Assembly: GCA_014281115.1 (NCBI GenBank) | Contig: JACONQ010000001.1 | Location: 3,906,001 to 3,970,000, forward strand | Reading direction: 5' to 3' | Source: Laburnicola sp. R22_1 | Taxonomy: Eukaryota; Ascomycota; Dothideomycetes; Pleosporales; Didymosphaeriaceae | DNA: 64,000 nt | Shown here: positions 11,182 through 21,112 of the stretch, one piece after another | How the letters are laid out: each line of letters begins with the position of its first letter | Position numbering within the stretch: position 1 is the first letter of the stretch | Position numbers and translations under genes: made by a program | Notes under the pieces: model-generated | Databases searched by the model: none | What the model saw: the letters and a program-made list of their open reading frames with translations, nothing else | What the model was told of the DNA's origin: nothing

Positions 11182-11649
11182 TTAGCATTCGATATTTCGC
11201 GCATACGCTCCTACGCCCTGACCCTCGGGCGCAGCTTCGAAATCCGTTTCTACCAGTTTCCTGGTGTAGAAGACACATGCCGTCATCAGCTGTCCTCCAG
11301 GACTGCCATAATAGCCGGCTGGCACTTGGACGTTCTCGGCCCAAAAAGCGCTCTCACACTCGGTACTAGAGCCGTACCCGTAGCATTGCTGCAGGCATTG
11401 TTGCGCCATTTGCGTGGTGTTTGTGGTGAAGGACGGGTAGTAGGCGGAGTAGAGCTCGTCTGATTTGGTCGAAGGCGCGGGCAGGAAGGCAGAAGGCGCG
11501 GCTGCTGATTGTTCGTATGGGTTGCTGACCGTGCAGGTGTCGGGGATGGGTTTTATGGCGGGACCGCCGGCGCGCTGGTCGAGATTTGATGTGGGCAGGG
11601 CGGATGTGAGGGCCACGAAGGCAGTGAGGAGAATTGTCGACGCGAACAT
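11182..11649 (-). CDS. Small secreted cysteine-containing protein
   Basis: A single-exon ORF of 155 residues. It starts with a classical signal peptide (MFASTILLTAFVALTSALP). The mature part has six cysteines, arranged as one early C, a CLQQC pair, then three spaced ones, the last being the final residue. There is one N-glycosylation site (NTT). No enzyme motif is visible. The size and composition fit the broad group of fungal small secreted proteins, some of which act as effectors, but nothing here shows that role. It lies head-to-head with the alpha/beta-hydrolase gene across 1.1 kb. Confidence 0.75.
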   Translation of the reverse strand: MFASTILLTAFVALTSALPTSNLDQRAGGPAIKPIPDTCTVSNPYEQSAAAPSAFLPAPSTKSDELYSAYYPSFTTNTTQMAQQCLQQCYGYGSSTECESAFWAENVQVPAGYYGSPGGQLMTACVFYTRKLVETDFEAAPEGQGVGAYARNIEC

Positions 11650-12788
11650 GATGGACGATGTGGTGGTTGGAAGTGAAGTTCAACGTTCCGATGAAGGGCG
11701 ACGAGGTGTGATTTCTTATGTCGTGCAGAGGTCGGCTTACGCACGATATGTTTTCTTGGACAGTCCGTAAGTTTGTTGGTAAGATTAGGTTGGACTCGTT
11801 GGAGGAATGTTTCCTGCGAAGGACGCGTGTGTTAAATACGCAGTTGGTGGCCAGAGAGACAAATCGATAGAAGGCGATGCTACGTTAGGCATCCAGAAAG
11901 AACGTCAGCGCATCCTGTGCATATACATTTTACATGCGCACGATGTAATGCCATTGCAGGCACGCCTGCTACGACGGCTGCTGGTGCGACACGCAGGCAA
12001 AGGCGATTCGTTCCAACGGTGGTGCGGTGATGAAGGATGCAGGGCACCCTGAGAGGGCCGACGGCGATCATTGTTGGTCTTGGGGCTGGTGAACACGGCC
12101 GCGACGTCATTGGTGACATCGGCGTGGCAAAGTCGATGGTGAATGGCTGGGACGGTGGAGAGCTGAGGCCGTAATAGATTGATATCACGTGCTTGTTCGA
12201 CCGTACAACGTCAATCATGCAAGCTTGAGCCTTGAAGAGGCAGAGATGACCGCGGTCCTCATTCAATATTGCACAGCAGGTGATCATGTATGCTTTCTCT
12301 ATCGCGATTGCCGGCCCATTAAGGCTCACGCTGGGTTACCTTCTACTTTTCGACCCCAAGATTGCCTTTTGGTTGAAACCTTGGAAGTTGGCATGACGCT
12401 ACCACATAAAGTGTGCAAACACCAAGCATGGTATTCAGCACTGCATCTGCCACTACCCCCAGACGCTTCTAGCAAACGCAGCCACTGAAAGGCAAACAAA
12501 AAGAGGTTCTGCAGCAAGGCAAAAGCTCTTTAGATTACCTGTTCACCGACCTAGCGCTTACCTATTTATGTTCTGTCATCAAACACCTAAATGGGGGCCA
12601 AATCGGCTACCCGGACCACATAGAGCCCAATGTGACGGTGCAATCGTCGTCGTCGTTGTTTGTTTGGTGTGTCAGCGAATGGGAGGGCTGGAACTTGCCG
12701 AGGCGATGATACATGTACTGTGCCGCACTATGAACAGTGACCTTCGGGAGCGATGAGCGACAAATGGCCCCCTTGGTAGCATACCTCA
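11650..12788. promoter_or_regulatory. Divergent intergenic region
   Basis: Lies between the start of the small secreted protein gene (-) and the hydrolase gene (+). ORFs here (for example 11880-12329 on the minus strand) have no domain. No specific regulatory site could be assigned. Confidence 0.35.
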
Positions 12789-14155
12789 ATGTCGGCCGAT
12801 AAATTTGTCGTCACCGAGCATTGGTCGCCGTGCCAGCTCATCCGCGAATACCCGCACACCGTCAAGCGCGACGATGCTGAGCTCTTCCTCGCCGTCAAGG
12901 AGTACCGTCCGCGCGACGACGCAGAGCTTTCAGACGATGCAATCACCATCATTGCGAGCCATGGAAACGGCTTTCCAAAAGTACGCGACAACGTGGAAGC
13001 GCGATTGACGACGCTGATGCTGGCAGGAATGCTACGAGGCCTTGTGGGAGGAGATACTCCAGGCTGCGCAAGGGTTCCAAGTAAGATCGATATGGATGGC
13101 CGAGTATGCGCATCAGGGTGCGAGCTATGCGAGGAACAAGGAGGTGCTGGGTGATGATCCTTGCTGGATGGATCATTCGAGAGATCTGCTGCTTATGGTG
13201 AATCGATTTCGAGAGAGGATGAAGCCGCCATTCGTTGGTATCGCGCATAGCATGGGTTGTGCTAATATGTAAGCTCCTTCCCCTCTTTCAGAATCGCAGT
13301 TGAATGTTCGACGTTAACGATTTGTCCAGCGCTAATCTGGCGTTGATCCATCCGCGTCTCTTCCACTCCATCATCCTCATCGATCCCGTCATATTAAACT
13401 CTCACCCACCTGGGCCTAATGCCGCCCTGTTCTCATCCATGCGGCGCGAGACCTGGGACTCGCGTGAAAAAGCCGAAGCTTCGTTCAGAAAGCACCCGCT
13501 CTTTACGTCGTTCGATCCACGTGTTTTGGAAGCTTACCTCGTCTACGGACTCAAAGATACAGAGACTGGTAGCGTCGGTTTGACCACCCCAAAAGCTCAG
13601 GAAGCCTGGTCATACGTCCGCTCCAACTTTCACGCCCTTCCAGAAGACCCTTCATCGCGCGAGACCAGGGCCCGCGAGCGCCTAATCAATCCCGATCTTC
13701 TCCCTTTCGAAGAACCCGTGGGGTTGGGGTCATTCGGTCGAGGGGACAGTATGCACATATTCAACTCGCTTCCACTTCTTCGGCCACGAGTGCTATACTT
13801 GTTCGGAGAGAACTCGCATATTAATACAGCGGCACAACAGGAAAAGATGATGAACTTGACGGGTATGGGAAGAGGTGGTAACGGCGGAGCGAAGGAAGGC
13901 GCAACTGAGATGAAGGTTTTGAAGAAGACCTCGCATTTCCTTTGCTTTGAGGCTCCGGAGCGGGTCGGAAGAGAGGTATCGGAGTGGTTGGCGAAGGAAT
14001 CGACGAGGTGGAAGGAAGAGAAGGAGTTTTGGGCTGCTCTTGAAACGGGGAAGAGTAAGAACGACAGAACCGAGTTGTCCGAGAAGTGGATTGAGATGGT
14101 TAAAAGAGGTGCGTCTGTCCCAAGACCTAAAGGGAAAGACGCCGCAAAGTTGTAA
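12789..14155 (+). CDS. Peroxisomal-type alpha/beta hydrolase (Lpx1/AKT2-like)
   Basis: Exons 12789-12980, 13027-13268 and 13330-14155; the second intron has a GTTAACG branch site. The product is 419 residues. The fold is alpha/beta hydrolase: HGNGFPKE is the oxyanion-side motif, the nucleophile elbow AHSMG places the catalytic serine at about residue 139, and a C-terminal KTSHFLCFEAPE supplies the likely catalytic histidine. The last three residues are AKL, a peroxisomal targeting signal type 1. The family includes yeast Lpx1 and the peroxisomal hydrolases found in some Alternaria metabolite clusters. The substrate is unknown. It is followed in the same direction, 640 bp on, by the PAL-like gene. 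Confidence 0.85.
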
Positions 14156-14797
14156 AGAGCATGTGATGATCCTTGTCTAATTAGGACCGCACTAATCAAA
14201 ACTTGTTCGACCATATGTATTCGACCGCAAAATTCTCCGATGTGGATTTCAGTCTCCCCCTTGTACGCTACGGGTTTCCAGAATTGCACATTCAGCTGTG
14301 TCCCGAAAACACTTCGCCAGGCGCGCCATTTGCCTCTTCTGACGCAGTCATCATGGTCGCACCGGTCGGCGGTACACACTGCATGCAGTATCTGCTAGTT
14401 GAATCTAACTGTTTTCTAACTGTTTCTGGACGGTGCAAGACCGGTTAATATTCGTGCATGCTCCCATTGCATTTCTTAGCATGTTGATTGGCCTTTTCGC
14501 ATAACATTTGCAGGTTTTACCACGTGGAGACCGGTCACGCAGTCACGATGAACATCCCACTTTCTAGAGTGCGACGGCTCTTAGGGCCATCCTTGTCCTT
14601 ACCGGGGTGTGAAGTCTCGTGACTCCGCAACCGGACTTTGGGTCGCTGAGGTGAGCTCGACGCCGTCGAGCCTTTAGCTTTATTTTTAGGGTGCCTCCCT
14701 GAGGGGGCGCGCGTACGCGCCCAGTCACCAACATTCTGGGACGCGAAAGCGAGAACGAAAGTGCCGAAGCAACCTTGTGATACCATAGACATCACAG
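14156..14797. promoter_or_regulatory. Intergenic, promoter of the PAL-like gene
   Basis: Carries the 3' end of the hydrolase gene and the upstream region of the PAL-like gene, both on the plus strand. ORFs on the opposite strand have no domain. Confidence 0.4.
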
Positions 14798-17049
14798 ATG
14801 GCTGCGGGCGAATTCAGCCGCTTGCTTGTTTCGCACTGGCGTGAGCTGCACGAGAAGCTTCGGTCGCAGGACGAGGACATTGTCGTTGATGGGCGCAGCC
14901 TTAGTATCGCTGCTGTCGTCGCATGCGCCAGGTACGCAAACATGTGATTGATATTGCTGCAGTGCGCTGATACGACTGCATCTCCAGGTACGGACAAGAT
15001 GTAGCGATTAACGAGGATACGGCCGAGATGATACGGAGGGAGACGGAAAAGAAGTACGGCGAGCTGCGCGAAGGCGAAACCATGTCAGGTATTATATTTT
15101 CCTCGATGATCGTTTGTTCGTGAAACCGTGTCTGCAGTCGCTGACCGGAGAAAGGTTCCTATAGGCCGCTAAGCTGGGGCAGCTCTGCTCCTGCTATGCG
15201 AGTCTCCGCTATTGAACACTGGCAGCGAGATATGATGCGCGATTGTCATTTCGGCGTATTGTCTGGGGAAACAGACTTCGACATATCCCAAGCCACTCGC
15301 ACTTTCTCTTCGTCCATACCTCTTAACGACCTGGTGGAAGGAACCTCCATGCCGGAATCTTGGGTCCGAGCCCAATTACTGATTCGAGCAAACATGTTAG
15401 CCTATCCAACCGCTGGGATACGGCCTGTCCTACTGGAAAAGCTCGCTCAACTACTCAACTTTGATATTGTTCCACGAATGCCATTGCGGGCATCTATATC
15501 CGGCGTTGGTGACGCTGGCCCGCAATCGTATGTGGGAAGCGTGCTAGCTGGTAAACCGGGCGTCCAGGCCTGGATAGGTGATCGGATTCAAGGCGGTCGC
15601 AGACTAGTTCCCGCTGATGAAGCACTGAGCTTTGCTGAAATCGAACCGATGGAGGTGCGTGCAAAGGAGGGCTTGGCTCTATTTGTCGGGACACCAACAT
15701 CAGCAGGTATCGCCTCGCTAGCACTGCACGAGTCAATATGTCTTGCCGCGACTTCCCAGGTACTGACAGCCATGGCAGCGGAGGCACTATGCACTTCAGA
15801 CATGTGTTTTCATCCGTTGCTTTCAGAACTACGTCCGCACCCAGGGCAGATGGAGTGCGCGACGAACATGCGGTCTTTCGTGCAAGGCTCGAAACTGATT
15901 GTATGGAACGCAGCATCGGATGAATTCATGGCACGATCAGACAAATATGCTATCAGGACTGCACCACAATGGATCGGTCCTTGTCTTGAAGACCTCCAGC
16001 TTGCGTTTTCCCAAGTCTCGATCGAGATCAATTCCGCAACCGATACACCGCTGATAGATCCATCAGGCAAGATGCTCCATGGTGGGAACTTCCAGGGGAA
16101 GTCCCTCGCGTCAGCCATGGAGAAAACACGCCAAGCTTGTCAAAGTCTCGGACAGATTCTCTTCGCACAATGCACCGAGCTCATCAACCCAGGCACAAAC
16201 AAAGGTCTTGCACCCAACCTCGTCGTCGATGAACCCAGCCAATCTGGCCTTTTCAAAGGCATCGACATCCTCGTAGCCTCCCTCCAATCCGAGCTCGGCT
16301 TTCTAGCCAACCCAGTCAGCACACACGTGCAATTCGCAGAAATGGGCTACCAAGCCATCAACTCACTCTCCCTGATATCCGGCCGCTACACCCTCACAGC
16401 TATCGACGTCCTCACCCAACTAGCAGCCGCCCACCTAGTTGCTCTCTGCCAAGCGCTCGACCTCCGAGCCCTCCATATGCAATTCCTCTACGCGCTCGCT
16501 CCAAAATTCAAGTTCCTCACGCGCCGCTGCATGAGCGATTGCATGGAGCCGGCCACACCTTCCAGCGAAAATCCCAGCGCGGATATAGCCTACGATCTGT
16601 GGCTCACGCTCTCAGAGCGCATGAATACCACCACGCACCTTGACTCCCGCGCCCGCTTCTGCTCCGCCCTCGATTACTTACAAACTCTCTTCCTGCGCTC
16701 CCTCCCCACAAGCACGCACTCTCTCGAAGCCGTCCAGCAATGGAACGCAGACTGCGTCGAAGAAGCATGCGCCACATACGCCGCTGTGCGCACACGCTAC
16801 CTCGCTAACCCAGACGCGATGCCCATCTTGGGAAACGCCAGCAAGACGTGTTATCTCTTTCTGAGGCGGGAGTTGGAGATTCCGTTTGCGGGGCAGGAGT
16901 ATTTTAGGGCGGCGGAGCGGGATGATGGGACGAGGTTGGGGAGTCGGATCAAGTATCGGACGATGGGGAGTATGGTTAGTGCGGTGTATGAGAGTATGCG
17001 GAATGGGGCGTTGTATGCGGAGGTGGTGGAGTGTTTTGAGAAGGTTTGA
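14798..17049 (+). CDS. PAL-family protein lacking the MIO triad
   Basis: Exons 14798-14931, 14988-15088 and 15155-17049 give 709 residues, normal for fungal PAL. Family signatures are clear: RVSAIEHWQRDMM and HFGVLSGE, KYAIRTAPQWIGP, and EINSATDTPLID followed by HGGNFQG. PAL and histidine ammonia-lyase normally make the MIO electrophile from Ala-Ser-Gly inside ISASGDLSPLSY. Here the aligned stretch is ISGVGDAGPQSY, so the triad is Gly195-Val196-Gly197. The NGT asparagine is Val256 (LFVGTP), and the tyrosine-loop motif YGVTTGFGGSA is replaced, although a tyrosine (Tyr81) remains. Classic ammonia-lyase chemistry is therefore unlikely. The ORF is otherwise open, which argues for a kept, changed function. 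The exon 3 acceptor (GAAAG) is a weak site; the stronger CAG at 15137 would lead to a stop. Confidence 0.85.
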
Positions 17050-17327
17050 TGGGAGCTCTGCTTGTAATGGTGAGAGGATTTCGGGATTATATTTTGGCAT
17101 GATTGCGTGGATGCGTGTGGTGCGTGCATTAGACTTAGCAACTTTGATTAGTGAGGATATGTCTTGGACCTCTCAAAGTTTAGGATACGTGCTGAGTAGC
17201 TCAGCTGGATCATGTGCTCAAATACAACCATAGCAGTGCAGATATCCTTAGGATAGCCTATAATGTGGCCGAAGAAGCAATTTCAATTCATCTCATCACC
17301 GTATGCCATCTACTCCTCCTCTAGCAT
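17050..17327. other. Short intergenic spacer before Tc1 element
   Basis: The 3' region of the PAL-like gene up to the TA target site of the Tc1/mariner element. No other feature seen. Confidence 0.4.
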
Positions 17328-17329
17328 TA

Positions 17330-18646
17330 CAGTGCCAAGCCAAAAGTCTGTTCCCCCAACACGCGCGTACACCAACACCAACACCCTATTTTCAACACTA
17401 CATTACTCCACCAATATGAGCTCTTTTGGTGTAGAAATTTCAGGAAATCGTCGCCGCAATGCCGAATTATCTGTCCAGCAACGGTATTTAATTATCGCGA
17501 AGTGTGAGGCGGGCGCGTCATCGCGGGAGTTCGCTGAGGAGTTTAACTGTACGCGTCGCTGCATCAACAAAACACTTCAGAGATATGGAGAACAACACCA
17601 CAATCAATCGCGGCCTCGATCAGGGCGTCCCCAGGCGCTTAATACACATGACAAGCGTGTACTCTATCGAGAGGCACGAAAAAACCCGAGGATCGAATAC
17701 CCAGCCCTCCTCCGCGAGGCCTCCCTCCGCCGCATCTCTCGAACGACTGCATATCGCGCATTGAAGGCAGAGAGCCTGACCAACTTCCGGGCAGCGCGGA
17801 AGCCCAAGATCACTCGCGCGGTGGCCCAGGAGAGGCGTCAATTCGAACGGGAATATCGCAATTGGGATTGGCGCGGACAGCCCTTCCGGTTCTCAGATGA
17901 GTGCTCTATTCAAAGACGCTCCGGCGGCACATCTACATGGGTTTTTCGCCTCCCACACAAGAAATGGAGACATAAGATGATCGAGGAGACAGTTATATCA
18001 AGATCTCGCGCGGCAATGGTGTGGGCGAGTATCTGGCTTGATTGGAGAGGGCGGGTTTGGCGGAGTCCCTTAGTGATCATGCCCAGGGACCCAGCAGCTC
18101 GTCGCAAAGGATACAGCGCATGGAGTTATATTAAAGCTCTACGCGAAGGACTCCTCTGTAATTATCACGCAGGAGATATCTATATGCACGACAACGCGCC
18201 CATCCACAGGGCGCGACAGTCGCTCGATTTTTTGGCGGAACACGGCATACAACCGATCGAGTGGCCGCGTTATTCCCCCGACATCAACCCATCGAACATC
18301 TCTGGTGGTCCCTTAAGAGAGAACTCCATAAGCGTTACCCCAATATGGGCGACCTTGGCGACGGCGACGAGGACTTTGAGACCTTCTGCGCGGCGTTGAA
18401 AGATTGCTGGCGTAGGATCCCTGATTCGCTGATTCGCAAGCTTATACTTAGTATGCCGCGCCGCCTACTTGCTCTCCGGCGTGCGCGCGGGTATCAAACA
18501 AAATATTGATCAAATAATTATCTCTATATCAATTATCAACTCTCCGGGAGCGATATTGGGGGTGCCGGAGCGCTCTGCGCGACGGGGTGGTGATGATGGC
18601 GGACCTCGCTTACCCCTGCGGGGAACAGACTTTTGGCTTAGTACTG
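17330..18646 (+). mobile_element. Tc1/mariner element with TA target duplication
   Basis: A complete element of 1317 bp. Its ends form a terminal inverted repeat of about 27 bp (17330-17356 and 18620-18646) that differs at two positions, both transitions. It is flanked by TA on both sides (17328-17329 and 18647-18648), the hallmark duplication of Tc1/mariner integration. It contains one transposase gene on the plus strand, broken by a frameshift. Confidence 0.9.
17416..18509 (+). pseudogene. Tc1/mariner transposase, frameshifted
   Basis: The reading frame opens at MSSFGVEISGNRRR. An N-terminal helix-turn-helix (about residues 20-70) is followed by a second DNA-binding segment and a DDE_3 catalytic domain. 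The first aspartate is in FSDECS and the second in MHDNAPIHRA. The third acidic residue belongs to the PIEHLWW motif, but a one-base loss at about 18288-18292, straight after YSPDINP, moves that motif to another frame, which continues to 18509. All other coding sequence is open, so this copy looks recently inactivated. Confidence 0.88.
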
Positions 18647-18648
18647 TA

Positions 18649-19165
18649 TAAGGAATCTTTACCATGTAACTCAGTTTACAATGTCTTTCCACGGCGAAAG
18701 GGCATCATCCATGGTCAATTGGTTTGGTGTTGGCTGCTTCCAAGGTCTCACCCCAAGACTCACAACGCATTCAGACCAATCTCATAATTGAACCTAGCCC
18801 ATTTGCGCGCTTTGTTCGCTACAGTTTTTGACTGCATATAAGGTAACGAATTCTTCAAAATCAATCAAATACTCTGTCTTGAGCCAAATTTGGCTCCACA
18901 AATCGTTGCCATCGTACAACAACAATGTTGACAACCGGTCGGCGGGTTCTTCTATAAACATTGTGACTATATACATCTCTATACCCGCTTTCGAACTGCC
19001 TATTACCGAAGAAATCACGTTCCAATAGACCAGGGATTAATTTGCACGTAGACAACGCAGAATCGCAGATATTCTGGCACATATAATTTTACCTCCCCTT
19101 CGGAATTTTAACAAACACAACTCGAAAAAATCTCAACTCGTCTAGTCTGAACAACTACACAACCC
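18649..19165. promoter_or_regulatory. Intergenic upstream of half-RING gene
   Basis: AT-rich DNA between the Tc1 element and the next gene. Short ORFs on both strands have no domain. Confidence 0.35.
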
Positions 19166-20449
19166 ATGTCGAGCACTCCATTCCTTCCCCGTGACATGTC
19201 GCGTAGGCACATCGTCTCGGATGGAGGAGCTACGAGGCCATCCATGCGCCGGCGCGCCTACTCCGTCAGCGATGCGGGACTGACACCTACCACGGAACCC
19301 ATCGTGGTATCTTGTGTGGAAAAGTTGGTCAAAATCGCCAATTCGAGTGCCAACGTCTTCTTAGCCGGTAGCATAGTAGGCCTTGTCGTCTCGAAGATCG
19401 AACAATGTGTTCGTCACGCCATGGAATCTCTCGAGGAGGGCGTCGACATGGTCGGATCGTTCCACGTCAAGAGCCAGCTCAAGTCGTACTTGGACCGGCT
19501 ACCGGCAGCTGAGCAAGTTGTCGACGTGGACCAGCTGGTGGCTGCGCTGGGGAGACTAGTTCGTCTTCTGAAAGAGGTGTTCGCGAGGACGTTCAGCGCG
19601 GAAGACGAGGCTGATTGGCTTTTCGCGAGGTTAGTGTGCATGCATCGGTTTGTTGACAATGTGCGTAGGCTGGTCGACGTGGAAGGCTTCATTGCGTACC
19701 GCCGAACCGTGCACGAAAATAGATGCGACTGTTCTCTGTGCCAGGAGGGCAAGCCACGCTGGCCTGGAGTGCTGGTGCCATACCGGGCAGACAGTGAGTC
19801 TCATCTAGACGATGACACAGCCATGTGCTGGCCGGCTCGCGTTGTATTCACAGCTGGTATGCTTTCGACCTGGGCGGTATTCGGAAACCCTTCTGAAGGC
19901 GACATACTGAATGGTACCGTAGAAATTAGCGATGTCCCGGGAATGTTGACATTCAGGTCTATCCATGCCCACGATATCGGAATTCCGGTCCGGACCAAAG
20001 TGCCAGAGCCCTGCGACATCTGTAAGGATGTTCCGAAGAGCCCCAATTGCTTACTGCGCACACGGACTTGCGGTCACAAGGCGTGTGCTGCCTGCTTACA
20101 GACCTGGGCAGATCAGATCCCGGATGTCGAGAGTCATCACGAAGAGGATGATTCGGAGGATGCCGAGAGCCACCATGAGGAGGGTGATTCGGAGGAGACC
20201 AATCCGAGTACTGAGAGCCACGACCCGGAGGATGATTGGGAGGATGTCGATTCGGACGCCGAGAGGCGTAGTGAAGAGGATTCAGGTTATATACTCAACG
20301 AGGTCCCGGTGACTTGCCAGATCATTGATCGCGATGGAACAGTATTGACTTATGGCCCGGCGGCAGAAGGAGAAGACATCTCTGGCACCATTGTGAGGGT
20401 GGCAATCACGTATGAAGATGGGGGGCGTATAATCTTCACAGTCCCCTGA
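19166..20449 (+). CDS. Half-RING protein with acidic repeats
   Basis: A single-exon ORF of 427 residues. The N-terminus is Ser/Arg-rich and is followed by a helical region with an FLAGSIVGLVVSKI stretch. About residues 279-312 carry a RING-like pattern: CDIC, then CGHKACAAC ending CLQTWADQ. The final C-x2-C pair of a normal RING is missing: the sequence instead runs into an acidic tandem repeat (units like ESHHEEDDSEDA) of about 60 residues. One zinc site could form, but a full cross-brace RING could not. After the repeat comes a short beta-rich tail ending IIFTVP. I do not recognise the family. The gene may be a lineage-specific relative of RING proteins; no function is assigned. Confidence 0.7.
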   Translation: MSSTPFLPRDMSRRHIVSDGGATRPSMRRRAYSVSDAGLTPTTEPIVVSCVEKLVKIANSSANVFLAGSIVGLVVSKIEQCVRHAMESLEEGVDMVGSFHVKSQLKSYLDRLPAAEQVVDVDQLVAALGRLVRLLKEVFARTFSAEDEADWLFARLVCMHRFVDNVRRLVDVEGFIAYRRTVHENRCDCSLCQEGKPRWPGVLVPYRADSESHLDDDTAMCWPARVVFTAGMLSTWAVFGNPSEGDILNGTVEISDVPGMLTFRSIHAHDIGIPVRTKVPEPCDICKDVPKSPNCLLRTRTCGHKACAACLQTWADQIPDVESHHEEDDSEDAESHHEEGDSEETNPSTESHDPEDDWEDVDSDAERRSEEDSGYILNEVPVTCQIIDRDGTVLTYGPAAEGEDISGTIVRVAITYEDGGRIIFTVP

Positions 20450-21112
20450 TTCCTGTATACTTCCCTTTGCTAAGAATACATGTGATTACCTGTTCAGAAA
20501 CGCGTTGAGCTTGATTGTGAATGTCCTCCATGGCTACGATGGGTGCGTACGCCGACATTGGCTGGCGATTGCGATGATTGATTCGATGGACTTGGAGAAC
20601 TGTGGTCTGCTGTTCGCAGGGATGGGGCCCGTACCTGGATGCGTAACCACGAGGAGGACCTCGAGGGGAGACCCACTCTCGCGTGAGTGACACAACTCCG
20701 AAGGTCCCACGCGGAGGTAAGGAATGCCGAGACGCTAGGCCGCAAAGGGAAACTCACACGATGCGGGGAAAGCTGCGCTCCTTCGGAGCTATGGCCAACC
20801 AACACCACCCCCATCTTTCACTCTTTGCCCGCCAGTGACGCCATTGCTCACCGTCTCACAACCGTGCACAAGGCGCTTTTTCGTATTTCAGGCACCGTCA
20901 TTCACCCAGCAATGCCAAGTCAGCGGCCCCGCGTGCCAATGGCTCGTCCTCACAGCCAACTACGTGCGCCCCGTGACGATACCTGGTCCCGCCGCATTCC
21001 GTATCGGCGTATCCCGGTTTCCTTGCGCTGATGGCCCGTTTATAAGCGCAACGGCTCGCGTGGCCAGGGCCTACGCGCAGTACCCTCAACTCCTCTCCGG
21101 CTGAGCGTCGTC
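20450..21112. promoter_or_regulatory. Intergenic, promoter of trehalase gene
   Basis: About 660 bp with short ORFs in all frames and no recognisable domain. It includes the 3' region of the half-RING gene and the trehalase upstream region. Confidence 0.4.

Noticed and set aside
13630..14379. 249-residue ORF antisense to the alpha/beta hydrolase
   Set aside because: No domain. The plus strand codes a hydrolase with catalytic motifs and matched introns.
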